Assembly (NCBI GenBank): GCA_018821985.1
Contig: JAHJKP010000005.1
Span: forward strand, 1-39,712
Origin: Pseudomonadota bacterium
Lineage (GTDB): Bacteria > Desulfobacterota > Desulfobulbia > Desulfobulbales > Desulfocapsaceae
DNA: 39,712 nt
Direction: 5' to 3'
Positions 8,499 through 17,558 of this stretch are shown in pieces. A model generated the notes under the pieces. It did not search any database and was not told where the DNA came from. It saw nothing but the letters and a program-made list of their open reading frames with translations. Position 1 is the stretch's first letter. Each line of letters starts with the position of its first letter. Both the position numbers and the translations under genes were made by a program.

Positions 8499-9899
8499 AT
8501 GATAGCACAAAATGATAGCACCCTGAGCTCTGACAGAGCTCCGAGCTCTTTTGACAGCCAGATCCCGGCTTTTCTCATTGGCGGTACCGCCAGTGGTTCC
8601 GGAAAGACCACAATTACCCTGGGGATACTGGCAGCGCTTGCGGCCCGGGGACTGGCGGTGCAGCCCTTCAAGTGCGGGCCCGATTTTATCGATCCCACCC
8701 TGCACCGGATGGCGACGGGACGTATCTCGTCCAACCTTGATCTGCGGATGTGTGGTCTGGGATTTTGCCGGAAAACCTTTAGCCGGCGTCTCTCAGGTCA
8801 GGATGTGGGGGTGGTGGAAGGGGTGATGGGTCTCTTTGATGGCAATCGCTCCAGCTCGGCAGCACTCGCTACGGCCCTGGCCCTGCCCGTTGTCCTGGTC
8901 ATTGACGCCCGTTCAGCGGCCGAGAGTGTGGCCGCGGTGCTCAAGGGTTTTGAGGTGTATGACGCGCAGGTGCAGATAAAAGGGGTGATCTTTAACCGGG
9001 TGGGTTCTGAACGTCATGCTGAGCTGATCCGCGGGGCCGTGGAGCACTCCTGTCAGGCCAGGATATTGGGATTCTTCCCCCGTGACTCCCGTTTTGAGAT
9101 CCCTGACCGCCATCTTGGCCTGCACATGGGAGAAGAATCGCCGCTGGATGGAATCCAGCTTGCAGGGCTGGTTGCAGCCGTTGAGAAGCATATTGACCTG
9201 GACGGTCTGATGTCTCTTGGTACCAGCAGGGTCAGCAATCAGGTGGACTCTCCTTTGCAGCTAAGGGCGACATCGCTAAAACTGGCTGTGGCCCGTGATA
9301 TGCCCTTCTGCTTTTATTATGAAGACAACCTGGCCATCCTCGAGAAGGCAGGCTTTGAGCTGCTCATGTTCAGCCCCCTGCACGATCAAAGACTTCCCGC
9401 AGGCATGGACGCCCTTTATCTTGGTGGTGGCTATCCTGAACTTTATGCCTCCGCCCTGAGTCGGAATGTGGCAATGCGCACGGCCATAGCAGCCTGGGCC
9501 AAGGGTGGGGGTGTGGTTCATGCGGAGTGCGGAGGATTCATGTATCTGTGTGAGGAATTGATCGATCTTGATGGCAAGGCGCACGCCATGGCCGGGGTCT
9601 TTCCGGCAACGGTCAAGATGCAGAGTCGTCTTTCCCGCCTGGGCTATCGCCAACCACGCCTGCGCAAGGACTGTCTGTGGGGAAAAAAGGGTGAGGCGCT
9701 GCACGGTCATGAGTTTCATTATTCTGTGATTGAGAGGATGGACTCAGATGTTGAGACCATCTACCAGCTGGAGGACGGGCGGGCGGAAGGATTCAAAGTG
9801 GGCAATACGGTGGGCGGCTATATCCATCTCCATTTTGGCCAGACAGAAAAGAACGTGGATGCTTTTTATAATTATATCATGCAGATTCAAAAGGGATAA
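8499..9899 (+). CDS. cbiA: Cobyrinate a,c-diamide synthase CbiA
   Basis: This enzyme amidates the a and c side chains of the corrin ring using glutamine and ATP. The 466-residue protein has an N-terminal dethiobiotin-synthetase-like domain with P-loop GTASGSGKT (about 29-37) and the substrate motif KCGPDFIDP. The C-terminal half is a class I glutamine amidotransferase-like domain with GGGYPELYA and nucleophile block HAECGGFMYL. The tail GGYIHLHFG supplies the last catalytic His. It lies between cbiB and cbiC with gaps of 4 and 2 bases, so the cobalamin role is strongly supported. A second, divergent paralogue lies at 18284-19666. Confidence 0.95.
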   Translation: MIAQNDSTLSSDRAPSSFDSQIPAFLIGGTASGSGKTTITLGILAALAARGLAVQPFKCGPDFIDPTLHRMATGRISSNLDLRMCGLGFCRKTFSRRLSGQDVGVVEGVMGLFDGNRSSSAALATALALPVVLVIDARSAAESVAAVLKGFEVYDAQVQIKGVIFNRVGSERHAELIRGAVEHSCQARILGFFPRDSRFEIPDRHLGLHMGEESPLDGIQLAGLVAAVEKHIDLDGLMSLGTSRVSNQVDSPLQLRATSLKLAVARDMPFCFYYEDNLAILEKAGFELLMFSPLHDQRLPAGMDALYLGGGYPELYASALSRNVAMRTAIAAWAKGGGVVHAECGGFMYLCEELIDLDGKAHAMAGVFPATVKMQSRLSRLGYRQPRLRKDCLWGKKGEALHGHEFHYSVIERMDSDVETIYQLEDGRAEGFKVGNTVGGYIHLHFGQTEKNVDAFYNYIMQIQKG

Positions 9900-9901
9900 A
9901 G

Positions 9902-10540
9902 ATGATCACATTGCAGCAGATAAAACCCCTCGAGATCGAGGCGGAGAGTTTCCGGATCATTGAACGCGAGTTTGCAGATGAGACCGGCAGCCAGATTGAC
10001 GACTATTCCAGAGAGGAGTTTGCCGTCATGCGCCGGGTCATCCATGCCACCGGCGACTTTGGCTTTGCGGCCAACCTGCGTTTTCACAGGCAGGCTATTG
10101 CTGCCGGGCTTGCCGCCATCCGGGCTGGAAAGAATGTACTGACCGATGTGAATATGGCAGCTGCCGGGATCAGTCGCTCGTATCTTGGTAAATTCGGCGG
10201 TCAGGTGATCTGCCGGGTGGGAGAGGTGGAGGTTGCCGAGAGGGCCAGTCGCCAGGGACTTACCCGCTCAGAGACGGCCCTGACTATGGCGGCGGCGGAT
10301 AATGTGGGGATTGTCGCCATCGGCAATGCTCCCACGGCCCTGCTGGCATTGATGGAGCTCATTGAGGTCGGCAAGATCATGCCGGATCTGGTGGTGGGGG
10401 TGCCGGTGGGTTTTGTTAATGCCGCCGAATCCAAAGAAATTCTTTCGCAGAAGAAATATCCCTTTATCACCGCCCTTGGCCGCAAGGGCGGTAGCCCGGT
10501 CGCCGTGGCCATCGTCAACGCCTTGCTGCGGTTGGCGTAA
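9902..10540 (+). CDS. cbiC: Cobalt-precorrin-8 methylmutase CbiC
   Basis: CbiC moves the C-11 methyl group of (cobalt-)precorrin-8 to C-12, giving (cobyrinate) hydrogenobyrinate. The 212-residue length is typical. The motif RRVIHATGDF carries the catalytic His48. The motifs DVNMAAAGI, GNAPTALL and VGVPVGFVNAAESK complete the family fingerprint. AAGGGATAAAG precedes the ATG, which lies 2 bases past the cbiA stop. The other corrin-ring genes are not in this window. The gene ends 24 bases from the convergent CBS-pair gene. Confidence 0.95.
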   Translation: MITLQQIKPLEIEAESFRIIEREFADETGSQIDDYSREEFAVMRRVIHATGDFGFAANLRFHRQAIAAGLAAIRAGKNVLTDVNMAAAGISRSYLGKFGGQVICRVGEVEVAERASRQGLTRSETALTMAAADNVGIVAIGNAPTALLALMELIEVGKIMPDLVVGVPVGFVNAAESKEILSQKKYPFITALGRKGGSPVAVAIVNALLRLA

Positions 10541-10564
10541 TAAAAAAAAAGAAAGGGGAGGAGT

Positions 10565-11014
10565 CTAATCGATCAGGGTTCTGATGATATCTTTTTTGCC
10601 GATGACTCCCACTAATGTCTCCTTGTTGACAACCGGCAGGGTATGAAGACTCTTTTCTGACATGATGGTGGCGATTTCGTCCAAGGGGGTCTCCTCGGTC
10701 ACAGTGATAGGGGAGCTGGTCAGGATGTCTTTCACCTTGGTGCCAGCCATCTTTTTCATCTCATCGCCCATCTTATCCGGATTCTCAAGGTAAAAGACGG
10801 AGTCAAGGATGGTGATAACAGTGGGGATGTGGACTTTCTTGGTCTGAAAAATCAGATCACTCTCGGTCACCACACCGACAAGCTTGCCGCTGTCATTGAT
10901 GACAGGCACGCCGCTTATCTGGTTGCTGGTCAGAATCCTGGCCAGTTCCTTGATTGTTGATTCCTCTGTTACGGTAATGATGTCACGGGTCATGATATCA
11001 CGGGCTGTCAGCAT
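10565..11014 (-). CDS. Tandem CBS-domain protein
   Basis: The 149-residue protein is two CBS motifs and nothing else: M-T-R-D-I-I-T-V-x-E-x-x-T near residue 8, with I-S-G-V-P-V-I-N and the L-V-G-V-V-T-E-S-D-L turn, then I-T-V-x-E-x-T-P-L-D-E near 103, with H-T-L-P-V-V and L-V-G-V-I-G-K-K-D-I-I. Such CBS pairs (Bateman modules) bind adenosyl ligands such as AMP, ATP or SAM and act as energy sensors. The ligand and partner are unknown. It is last in a minus-strand set with nnr, 20 bases upstream. AGGAG lies before the start. Confidence 0.9.
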   Translation of the reverse strand: MLTARDIMTRDIITVTEESTIKELARILTSNQISGVPVINDSGKLVGVVTESDLIFQTKKVHIPTVITILDSVFYLENPDKMGDEMKKMAGTKVKDILTSSPITVTEETPLDEIATIMSEKSLHTLPVVNKETLVGVIGKKDIIRTLID

Positions 11015-11034
11015 GGAAAAACTCCTCGTTGATT

Positions 11035-12633
11035 TTAATTACTCAGATCTTTGATGATCTGGGGCAATGTATAGGCAAGCTCTGTTGCCGTGTAACCTGT
11101 GCCAATCGTCTTTTCTAGCATATCTCCTGCCCGACCATGTAGATAAACAGCAGTGCGGGCGGCCTCGGGCGGACAAAGTCCCTGACAGATCAGAGCCCCG
11201 ATGATCCCGCTGAGCACATCTCCCATTCCTCCTGTTGCCATTCCGGGATTCCCACTGGTATTGACCCAGGCCTCACCTCCTGTTGAGACGATGACAGTGC
11301 CCGCCCCTTTGAGGATGACGGTGCACAACCCGGCTCCCTGATCAAAGAGCAGACAGGCTGACTGCGCTGCCTCAATTCTGTCATCTTGGATCTTGGCCCC
11401 GGAGATGCCGAGGATTCTAGCCATCTCACCGGGATGGGGGGTGAAGATCCGGGAGCCAGGCGGGGCCTTGAGCTGATCTCTATGTTGCGCCAGGATGTTG
11501 AGAGCATCGGCATCGATGACCATGGGTGATTCCACCGTACGATAGAGGTGCAGTACAAGTTGGGCCGTCGCTTCCGCTATGCCCAGGCCCGGACCGATGA
11601 CCATAGCCTTTTTCCCCTGCAGCTGCTCTTCAATAATTGAGAGATCCTCCATGATAATCGTCGACCGTGATGCAGGCAGAGGAATGGTCATGGCCTCAAC
11701 AAGCTGGCTCTCGAAGATTGCGTTGAGGTCCTGGGGGCAGCAGAGGCTGACCAGTCCGCATCCACTGCGTAGGGCGCCTTTGACACTGAGAATGGCCGCC
11801 CCGGTCTTGCCGATGGAGCCTGCCAGAACCAGGAGGTGACCGTGACTGCCCTTGTGGGATGTCGTTTTCCGTTGTATCCGGGCAAGAGAGAGAGCGATGG
11901 TCTGTTCGGTGACGGCTTGCTGCTGAACCTGCAGTGTCTCAAAGGCCGCAGGGGGGATGCCGATATCAATGACATGCAGTCTGCCGCAGAACTCCGGGCC
12001 GTGATGGAGCAGTTGGCCTGGCTTGGCGCAGCCGTAAGCGGCGGTATGATCCGCAGAGATGCAGGCGCCTTGGATCCTGCCACTATCCGCGTGCAGGCCG
12101 GAAGGGATATCAACGGCAATCCGGGGAATGGAGGCACCGAATGTCTCTTCATTGACGAGTTGGATCAGCTCGGCCATGTGGCCACTGATCCCTCTGGTCA
12201 GTCCTGTGCCAAACAGTCCATCGATGATGGCATAGCAGGGTTTGCCTCGGGAGATCTGTTGTTGATAAAGGGTTGGAAGAATATGTACACCTTTCTCTGA
12301 GTCCAGCACATGCAGAGGAAGCGCCAGCTTCTGGACAATGTGCAGATTAGTGGCCGCATCCCCCTGCAGTTTCTCTGGGGGCACCAGAAAGATAAAGATC
12401 GGCTCACAGCCGCGCTGGTGCAGGTGACGTCCGATGACCAGAGCGTCACCGCCATTGTTGCCGGGACCAACCAGGATCAGGGCAAAATGATTCGCTGCCA
12501 GCCCCAATTCTTTCTCCATCATCAAGACGGTGCCCAGACCCGCGTTTTCCATGAGGAGCATGCCGGGGATGCCATATTCTTCTATGGCGCGCCGGTCTAG
12601 TTCCCGCATCTCTCTGGCGAATGGAAGTTTCAT
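11035..12633 (-). CDS. nnr: Bifunctional NAD(P)HX epimerase/dehydratase
   Basis: The enzyme repairs hydrated NADH and NADPH. The N-terminal YjeF_N domain (about 1-215) epimerises R- and S-NAD(P)HX; it shows the motifs MLLMENAG, GPGNNGGDALVIGR and DGLFGTGL. The C-terminal domain (about 235-530) is the ADP/ATP-dependent dehydratase, seen in KGSHGHLLVLAGS, ITPHPGEMARIL-type (here FTPHPGEMARILG), KGAGTVI and the nucleotide motif NPGMATGGMGDVLSG. From ATG 12633 it is 532 residues, a normal length. An upstream TTG at 12660 is in frame but has no better ribosome binding site. Confidence 0.93.
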   Translation of the reverse strand: MKLPFAREMRELDRRAIEEYGIPGMLLMENAGLGTVLMMEKELGLAANHFALILVGPGNNGGDALVIGRHLHQRGCEPIFIFLVPPEKLQGDAATNLHIVQKLALPLHVLDSEKGVHILPTLYQQQISRGKPCYAIIDGLFGTGLTRGISGHMAELIQLVNEETFGASIPRIAVDIPSGLHADSGRIQGACISADHTAAYGCAKPGQLLHHGPEFCGRLHVIDIGIPPAAFETLQVQQQAVTEQTIALSLARIQRKTTSHKGSHGHLLVLAGSIGKTGAAILSVKGALRSGCGLVSLCCPQDLNAIFESQLVEAMTIPLPASRSTIIMEDLSIIEEQLQGKKAMVIGPGLGIAEATAQLVLHLYRTVESPMVIDADALNILAQHRDQLKAPPGSRIFTPHPGEMARILGISGAKIQDDRIEAAQSACLLFDQGAGLCTVILKGAGTVIVSTGGEAWVNTSGNPGMATGGMGDVLSGIIGALICQGLCPPEAARTAVYLHGRAGDMLEKTIGTGYTATELAYTLPQIIKDLSN

Positions 12634-12667
12634 AGACTCTGCCCGACCTGTAACTTTCAAAGCGTCA

Positions 12668-13000
12668 TTATGAGAGATTTTTGAGGAAATAGATCACATT
12701 GTCAATGATTTCCTGCCGTTCACTCTCCGGATGTTTAAAGATGCCAAGATAATAGCGCCCCAGTGAGAAAATCAGAAGATCGTTACCTGATTCCCGTTCA
12801 ATACAGAGATGGATATAACGATTCCCACCCATATCCGTGCTAAGGCTATCGCACTGAGTCCCGCCGGTGGAGATGATTGGAGCATAGGATGCCGCATTTT
12901 CCATGTTTTGGCTGATGATCTGTCCATCACCGCGTACAAGGATGTAGTTGGCAACACCATTGATCTGTTCTAGGCGGGAAAAATCTTTGGCAGAGGCCAT
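12668..13000 (-). CDS. Roadblock/LC7-like small protein
   Basis: The 110-residue protein has the alpha/beta layout of Roadblock/LC7 proteins: an N-terminal helix, then I-N-G-V-A-N-Y-I-L-V-R-G-D-G-Q-I-I-S, a helix, then a strand pair around I-H-L-C-I-E-R-E and L-L-I-F-S-L-G-R-Y-Y-L-G-I. Such proteins usually regulate Ras-like small GTPases, as MglB does for MglA. No GTPase is encoded nearby. It starts 4 bases after the end of another protein with a similar N-terminal half, so the two are surely co-transcribed. The assignment is from pattern, without a profile search. Confidence 0.6.
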   Translation of the reverse strand: MASAKDFSRLEQINGVANYILVRGDGQIISQNMENAASYAPIISTGGTQCDSLSTDMGGNRYIHLCIERESGNDLLIFSLGRYYLGIFKHPESERQEIIDNVIYFLKNLS

Positions 13001-13004
13001 AATA

Positions 13005-13688
13005 CTACTCCTGGGGGAAGAGGTCTTTGATATTGTTATTGAAAATTTTTATATCCTCACTGTCATCGATCTCATTGTTGAGGAGAGGAATCAGGTGTTT
13101 CAAGGTATTCAGCGCGGGGGGATATTCTTGACACCATGCGGTCAGGACATCTTGAAAAACAGGTATTGCCGCTGGACCGATACAATTGGCAAGTTCATCC
13201 TGTAAGGCGTTTAAGAATTTGGCCAATGGTGCTCCAGGGGCCATCAGTGACTCGATATCGACGGGGATTACTTCCTTTGTGACGGGTGACTCGGCAGCAG
13301 CTATCTTCTCAACTTGTGGTTCTGGTTGCATGGCCGGGCTATCGTTTTCCTGGGCACTGTTGTTCAAGGCCAGTTGCAGCGCCATTCGAATCATGCCGCT
13401 GGACAGCTCAGGTTTATGCAGAAGAAAAAGCCATTTCTCTTCAGAGAGCAGACGGCCAGAGAGGATTATGTTGTCAAACGTAGCCTGGAGATGAGTGATA
13501 TCATTAAAATGATCAGAGGCCTTTCCTGCAATGCCGGTCATCTTTTTTCCTATTGCCAGTGAATCGAAATTTCCTATTGAATCATCAATAAGTTGGGAAA
13601 GTATTCCTGTCTGAGGGGTAAAGAGAAAGGCGCCATTTATCTCAGGCAGGCTGTTGACAAGGTCTAAAAGAAAGGATTGGTGATTCAT
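13005..13688 (-). CDS. Roadblock-like N-domain protein with helical C-domain
   Basis: The 227-residue protein is new to me as a whole. Residues 1-115 (N-G-A-F-L-F-T-P-Q-T-G-I-L-S-Q, later L-F-L-L-H-K-P) have the strand/helix order of a Roadblock-like module. Residues about 118-150 are a flexible Ala/Glu/Pro linker. Residues about 155-227 form a helical domain (L-N-A-L-Q-D-E-L-A-N-C-I-G-P-A-A-I-P-V) of the sort seen with bacterial sensory or helper proteins. No transmembrane segment or signal peptide is present. It is first in the minus-strand set followed by the Roadblock protein, nnr and the CBS protein. Confidence 0.5.
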   Translation of the reverse strand: MNHQSFLLDLVNSLPEINGAFLFTPQTGILSQLIDDSIGNFDSLAIGKKMTGIAGKASDHFNDITHLQATFDNIILSGRLLSEEKWLFLLHKPELSSGMIRMALQLALNNSAQENDSPAMQPEPQVEKIAAAESPVTKEVIPVDIESLMAPGAPLAKFLNALQDELANCIGPAAIPVFQDVLTAWCQEYPPALNTLKHLIPLLNNEIDDSEDIKIFNNNIKDLFPQE

Positions 13689-13850
13689 GTCGTATGTGCC
13701 TTTGAGGGTGTCAAGCCGTTATGGTGTGTGATCGTCAGCACTTATTGTCAATGCTGACAGCGTTCTGCCAAGCTTCTTAACTTCTTTTTTCAGCTTATAT
13801 GGCCTGAATCCCAGTGTCAAGTATGAACCCCATCGGCAGGCGGAAGGCGA
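13689..13850. other. Intergenic region with a 7-bp inverted repeat
   Basis: This 162-base gap lies between the lptF stop and the first gene of the Roadblock-nnr set, both on the minus strand. It contains GTCAGCA (13734-13740) and TGCTGAC (13752-13758), a perfect 7-bp inverted repeat with 11 bases between. Read on the minus strand, the loop includes TTGACA, so the repeat may overlap a promoter for the downstream set. The role is unproven. Confidence 0.35.
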
Positions 13851-15353
13851 TTATTGAGGCGTCTTGTCGGATGCCAATGTGCTCTGCTTTTCCAGGATGG
13901 CTTTACAGCTATTACAGGGGGTAAAACCTGCCTGCAGAGCTATTTCCATATTTTTGAATTCAATGGTGCATTGACGACAGGAGTAGGACTCACATCCAGG
14001 GACATGACAGGCCATGCTTTTCACGTTTCCATGGACAGTACCGACAGTCAGGTGGCCAGGGCCAAGGAGCTCTTCCGGAGTCTTGTTATATTGTCGTAGA
14101 TTTAATGTAGATTTTTTTATTAATTTTTTTACCGGCAGGTGGATCCATGCGCGCAATTTTTCCATGAACGGTGGGAGTACTCTGGTAATCAAGGCAGCCC
14201 ATGCATGACTCAGTACTTTGGGTATCAGTGGTCTCTCATTGGCGGTCTGGCGCAGGAGTATCACGGTAAAAACAAAGAAGACGAGATTAGGAAACCACAT
14301 TGCCATCCAGACGGAGTGTGAACTCTCCTCTGCGATATTTTTCCCAATGGTGAACAGCACATAATATAGGATAAATCCTCCCAGCCCAAGAGGGATGCCA
14401 ATTGCGCTTCTGCCGGCTCGAGCCTGGAGTCCGAGGGGAAGACCCAGCAGGCTGAGGATAAAACAGCCCACCGGCAGGACTAGCCGTTTGTGGAAATGCA
14501 CCAGTGCCTCCCGGCCTTCTTTGCTCTCTCGGCCAAATTGTGAGATTGTCTGTTGTAACTGTTCCATGGTCATGGAGCTGATGGCTTGGTGGGTGACATC
14601 GGTGCCGTCAATAATACTGGGAATGTGCAAGGGGATGTTGATCTGGTAGCGGTCAAAGGTGACTGTTTGAGTATAGGTCCCGTCAGGGCGGTTGAGACTG
14701 CCGTTTTCCAGGATGATTGTCACCTGCATCTTCCTGCTGTCGCCAACCATCGAGCCTGATTTCGCCATGGTGATGGAAGGAACAGTCTGGTCCCGCATGT
14801 CGGAAACCCAGACATTCTGCCATTGGCCAGTGGTATTATCGATGGATTGTACATAGACCACTACATCGCCTAAGGCCTCGGTGAAGGCGTTTTCCTTGAT
14901 CCCTTTATCTATTTTTTCTTTGGCCAGTTGAAACAAGAGTTGCTTCATGGCGATCTCACCAGTGGGGATGAGCTTTACCGAGAAGTATCCGGTGATACCG
15001 GCAATGGCCATGGAAACCATGATAACAGGAGGCAGGATGGTGTAAATACTGATTCCGTTGGCCTTGAAGGCCAGAATCTCGGTATCGCTGGAGAGTCTGC
15101 TGAAGGCGATGATCATACCCATCATGGCGGCCATGGGCATGGAGTAGAGGAACATGTTGGGAAAGAGGTAGGAAAAAAGGCGGAGGAAATCGGTAAAGCC
15201 GATATTGAGCTCAAGCACCACATTGAGGAAGGGGATCAGCTTGACCAGAAAGAAAACAGAGTTCATGATCAGAAAACTGGCAAAAAAAGGAGCCAGGATC
15301 TCGGTGGCCAGGTAGCTGTAAAGCAGCAGGGGAAGGCGTGGAAAACGATTCAT
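13851..15353 (-). CDS. lptF: LptF-type LPS export permease with C-terminal Ada-like zinc domain
   Basis: LptF is an inner-membrane half of the LptB2FG transporter that extracts LPS. Residues 1-390 show the family plan: N-terminal helices (L-L-L-Y-S-Y-L-A-T-E-I-L-A-P-F-F), the Y-S-M-P-M-A-A-M-M-G motif, a periplasmic beta domain (about 130-270) and a C-terminal helix bundle. The usual family length is near 360-400 residues; this one runs to 500. The extra tail (about 425-490) has CHVPGC, a Cys pair C459/C462, then AGFTPCNSCK, which matches the layout of Ada-type metal-binding domains (H-x3-C followed by G-x-x-P-C-x-x-C). The frame is uninterrupted. No lptG is in the window. It is divergent from uvrB. 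Confidence 0.85.
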   Translation of the reverse strand: MNRFPRLPLLLYSYLATEILAPFFASFLIMNSVFFLVKLIPFLNVVLELNIGFTDFLRLFSYLFPNMFLYSMPMAAMMGMIIAFSRLSSDTEILAFKANGISIYTILPPVIMVSMAIAGITGYFSVKLIPTGEIAMKQLLFQLAKEKIDKGIKENAFTEALGDVVVYVQSIDNTTGQWQNVWVSDMRDQTVPSITMAKSGSMVGDSRKMQVTIILENGSLNRPDGTYTQTVTFDRYQINIPLHIPSIIDGTDVTHQAISSMTMEQLQQTISQFGRESKEGREALVHFHKRLVLPVGCFILSLLGLPLGLQARAGRSAIGIPLGLGGFILYYVLFTIGKNIAEESSHSVWMAMWFPNLVFFVFTVILLRQTANERPLIPKVLSHAWAALITRVLPPFMEKLRAWIHLPVKKLIKKSTLNLRQYNKTPEELLGPGHLTVGTVHGNVKSMACHVPGCESYSCRQCTIEFKNMEIALQAGFTPCNSCKAILEKQSTLASDKTPQ

Positions 15354-15367
15354 TGCTTGAGAAATAA

Positions 15368-15475
15368 AGGTTTAATGTTTAAGGTTTAAAATGTTCGCAC
15401 ACCATAAGCCGTTCCCTCGAAGAACCTGTTTGGTATCTTAACACTTAAAACTAAAATCTTAAAACCTAAAACTTA
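15368..15475. repeat. AT-rich repetitive segment between lptF and uvrB
   Basis: Reiterated AGGTTTAA-like words at 15368-15393 are mirrored by TTAAAACCTAAAA-like words at 15437-15475 in the opposite sense. The two arms could pair loosely into a long hairpin. Similar short TTTAAG/CTTAAA word repeats occur between genes in many proteobacterial genomes. Both divergent genes must have their promoters in this 138-base gap. Confidence 0.5.
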
Positions 15476-15491
15476 CAAGTATTGCCTGAAT

Positions 15492-17507
15492 ATGGATATC
15501 CCCTTCCAACTCGTCACCCCCTTTTCTCCCTCCGGCGATCAGCCGCAGGCTATTGAGACCCTGGTGCGCGGTCTTAAGAGCGGGGCGCGCAGTCAGCTGC
15601 TGCTGGGGGTGACCGGATCGGGCAAGACCTTTACCATGGCCAGTGTGGTGGCGGAGGTGCAGCGGCCGACTCTGGTCATTGCCCCCAATAAGACCCTGGC
15701 CGCCCAGCTGTTTGCCGAGTTCAAGGAGCTCTTTCCCCATAACGCGGTGGAGTATTTCGTCTCCTATTACGACTACTATCAGCCGGAGGCCTATATCCCC
15801 ACCTCCGACACCTTCATCGAGAAAGACTCAGCCATCAACGACGCCATCGACATGATGCGTCACTCCGCCACCCGTTCCCTGCTCACCCGTCGCGATGTGC
15901 TGATCGTGGCCTCGGTCTCCTGTATCTACGGCCTGGGCTCGCCGGATGAGTACAAGAACATGCACCTCTTCCTGCGCCGCGATGAAGAGTACGCTATGGA
16001 GAAGGTGCAGCGCCGTCTGGTCTTCATGCTCTATGAACGCAATGATATTTCCTTTCATCGCGGCACCTTCCGGGTGCGGGGCGATGTCATTGATATCTTC
16101 CCGGTACATGAGGAAGAGGTCTCCATCCGAATCGAGTTTTTTGGCGACACGGTGGAGGCCATCTCGGTGATTGATCCTCTGTGGGGTGTAGTTTTGCAGC
16201 GGCTTGATGAGTACACGGTCTTCCCGGCCAGCCATTTTGTCACCTCGCGCGACCGTTTGCAGATTGCCATGGCGGCGATAAAGGAGGAGCTGATAGAGCG
16301 GCTGGCCTGGTATCAGCAGGAAAATCGCCTGGTTGAGCTGCAGCGGTTGGAACAGCGCACCATGTTTGATCTGGAGATGATCCAGGAGCTCGGCTATTGC
16401 AGCGGCATCGAGAACTACAGCCGCCATCTGACCGGCAAGGAGCCGGGCGCCGCGCCGCCCAACTTGATCGATTATTTTCCGGATGATTTCCTGCTCTTTC
16501 TTGACGAGTCCCATATCGGCGTGCCGCAGTTGAACGGTATGTACAATGGCGACCGCTCGCGGAAAATGACCCTGGTGGATTACGGCTTTCGTCTGCCCTC
16601 GGCCCTTGATAACCGGCCCTTGCGCTTTGAGGAGTTTAATGCCCGGATCAAACAGGTGATCTTTGTCTCGGCGACCCCCGGCCCTTATGAAATCGAGCAG
16701 GTGGAAGGACGGATTGTAGCCCAGATCATTCGGCCCACCGGCCTGCTTGATCCCAGGATCGAGGTGCGTCCGGCTACCAGTCAGGTGGATGATCTGCTGG
16801 AGGAGATCCGAGTACGAACTGAGCGCAATGAGGCGGTGCTGGTGACCACGCTGACCAAACGCATGTCCGAAGACCTGACCGACTACTATGAAAAACTGGG
16901 GGTCAAGGTGCGCTATCTCCATTCCGATATCAAGACCCTCCAGCGGGTGGAACTGATCCGCGATCTCAGAAACGGCGACTATAATGTCCTGGTGGGGATC
17001 AATCTGCTGCGTGAGGGGCTTGATATCCCGGAGGTGTCGTTAGTGGCCATCCTTGATGCTGATAAAGAGGGCTTTCTCCGTTCTGAACGTTCGCTGACCC
17101 AGACCTGCGGCCGGGCGGCCAGAAATGCCGAGGGCATGGTTATCTTCTACGCCGACACCATCACCGGTTCCATGCAGCGTACTATGGATGAGACGGCACG
17201 GCGGCGGAAGATTCAGGAACAATATAACCAGGAACATGGTATAATCCCCACCACCATCTGTTCACGGATTAAGGATGGGCTGCAGCAGCATGCGCAGGAA
17301 AGCGGCTATCAGGCTGGGTATCAGGCGGATCTTCTGCAGGCGGCAGAAGAACTTCCTGTTTATACCAGTATCCGTGATCTGGAAAAAGAGATCAAAAAAC
17401 TGGAGAAAGAGATGCAGGCTGCGGCCAAAGAACTTGCCTTTGAACAGGCGGCTGCCCTGCGGGATCGAATCAAGGTCTTGCGTCGTTTGGAGATTGAGAT
17501 TGCGTAG
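15492..17507 (+). CDS. uvrB: Excinuclease ABC subunit UvrB
   Basis: UvrB is the damage-verifying helicase-like core of nucleotide excision repair. The 671-residue length is standard. It shows the Walker A block [12 protein letters not shown] (about 39-50), the beta-hairpin [12 protein letters not shown], Walker B L-F-L-D-E-S-H, the SATPGPYE motif, the helicase motifs [10 protein letters not shown] and [20 protein letters not shown] (motif VI), and the C-terminal UVR motif [14 protein letters not shown]. The start ATG was kept because [17 protein letters not shown] follows directly, as in other UvrB proteins. The acyltransferase gene follows closely on the same strand. Confidence 0.98.
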   Translation: MDIPFQLVTPFSPSGDQPQAIETLVRGLKSGARSQLLLGVTGSGKTFTMASVVAEVQRPTLVIAPNKTLAAQLFAEFKELFPHNAVEYFVSYYDYYQPEAYIPTSDTFIEKDSAINDAIDMMRHSATRSLLTRRDVLIVASVSCIYGLGSPDEYKNMHLFLRRDEEYAMEKVQRRLVFMLYERNDISFHRGTFRVRGDVIDIFPVHEEEVSIRIEFFGDTVEAISVIDPLWGVVLQRLDEYTVFPASHFVTSRDRLQIAMAAIKEELIERLAWYQQENRLVELQRLEQRTMFDLEMIQELGYCSGIENYSRHLTGKEPGAAPPNLIDYFPDDFLLFLDESHIGVPQLNGMYNGDRSRKMTLVDYGFRLPSALDNRPLRFEEFNARIKQVIFVSATPGPYEIEQVEGRIVAQIIRPTGLLDPRIEVRPATSQVDDLLEEIRVRTERNEAVLVTTLTKRMSEDLTDYYEKLGVKVRYLHSDIKTLQRVELIRDLRNGDYNVLVGINLLREGLDIPEVSLVAILDADKEGFLRSERSLTQTCGRAARNAEGMVIFYADTITGSMQRTMDETARRRKIQEQYNQEHGIIPTTICSRIKDGLQQHAQESGYQAGYQADLLQAAEELPVYTSIRDLEKEIKKLEKEMQAAAKELAFEQAAALRDRIKVLRRLEIEIA

Positions 17508-17558
17508 GCTATTGGACGGCCTGGTGCCGCTAGCACCATGGAGAAAGGAATAACGACG

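Noticed and set aside
15828-16922. 364-codon minus-strand open frame inside uvrB
   Set aside because: It is fully antisense to a perfect uvrB gene and has no domain, start signal or codon pattern of its own.
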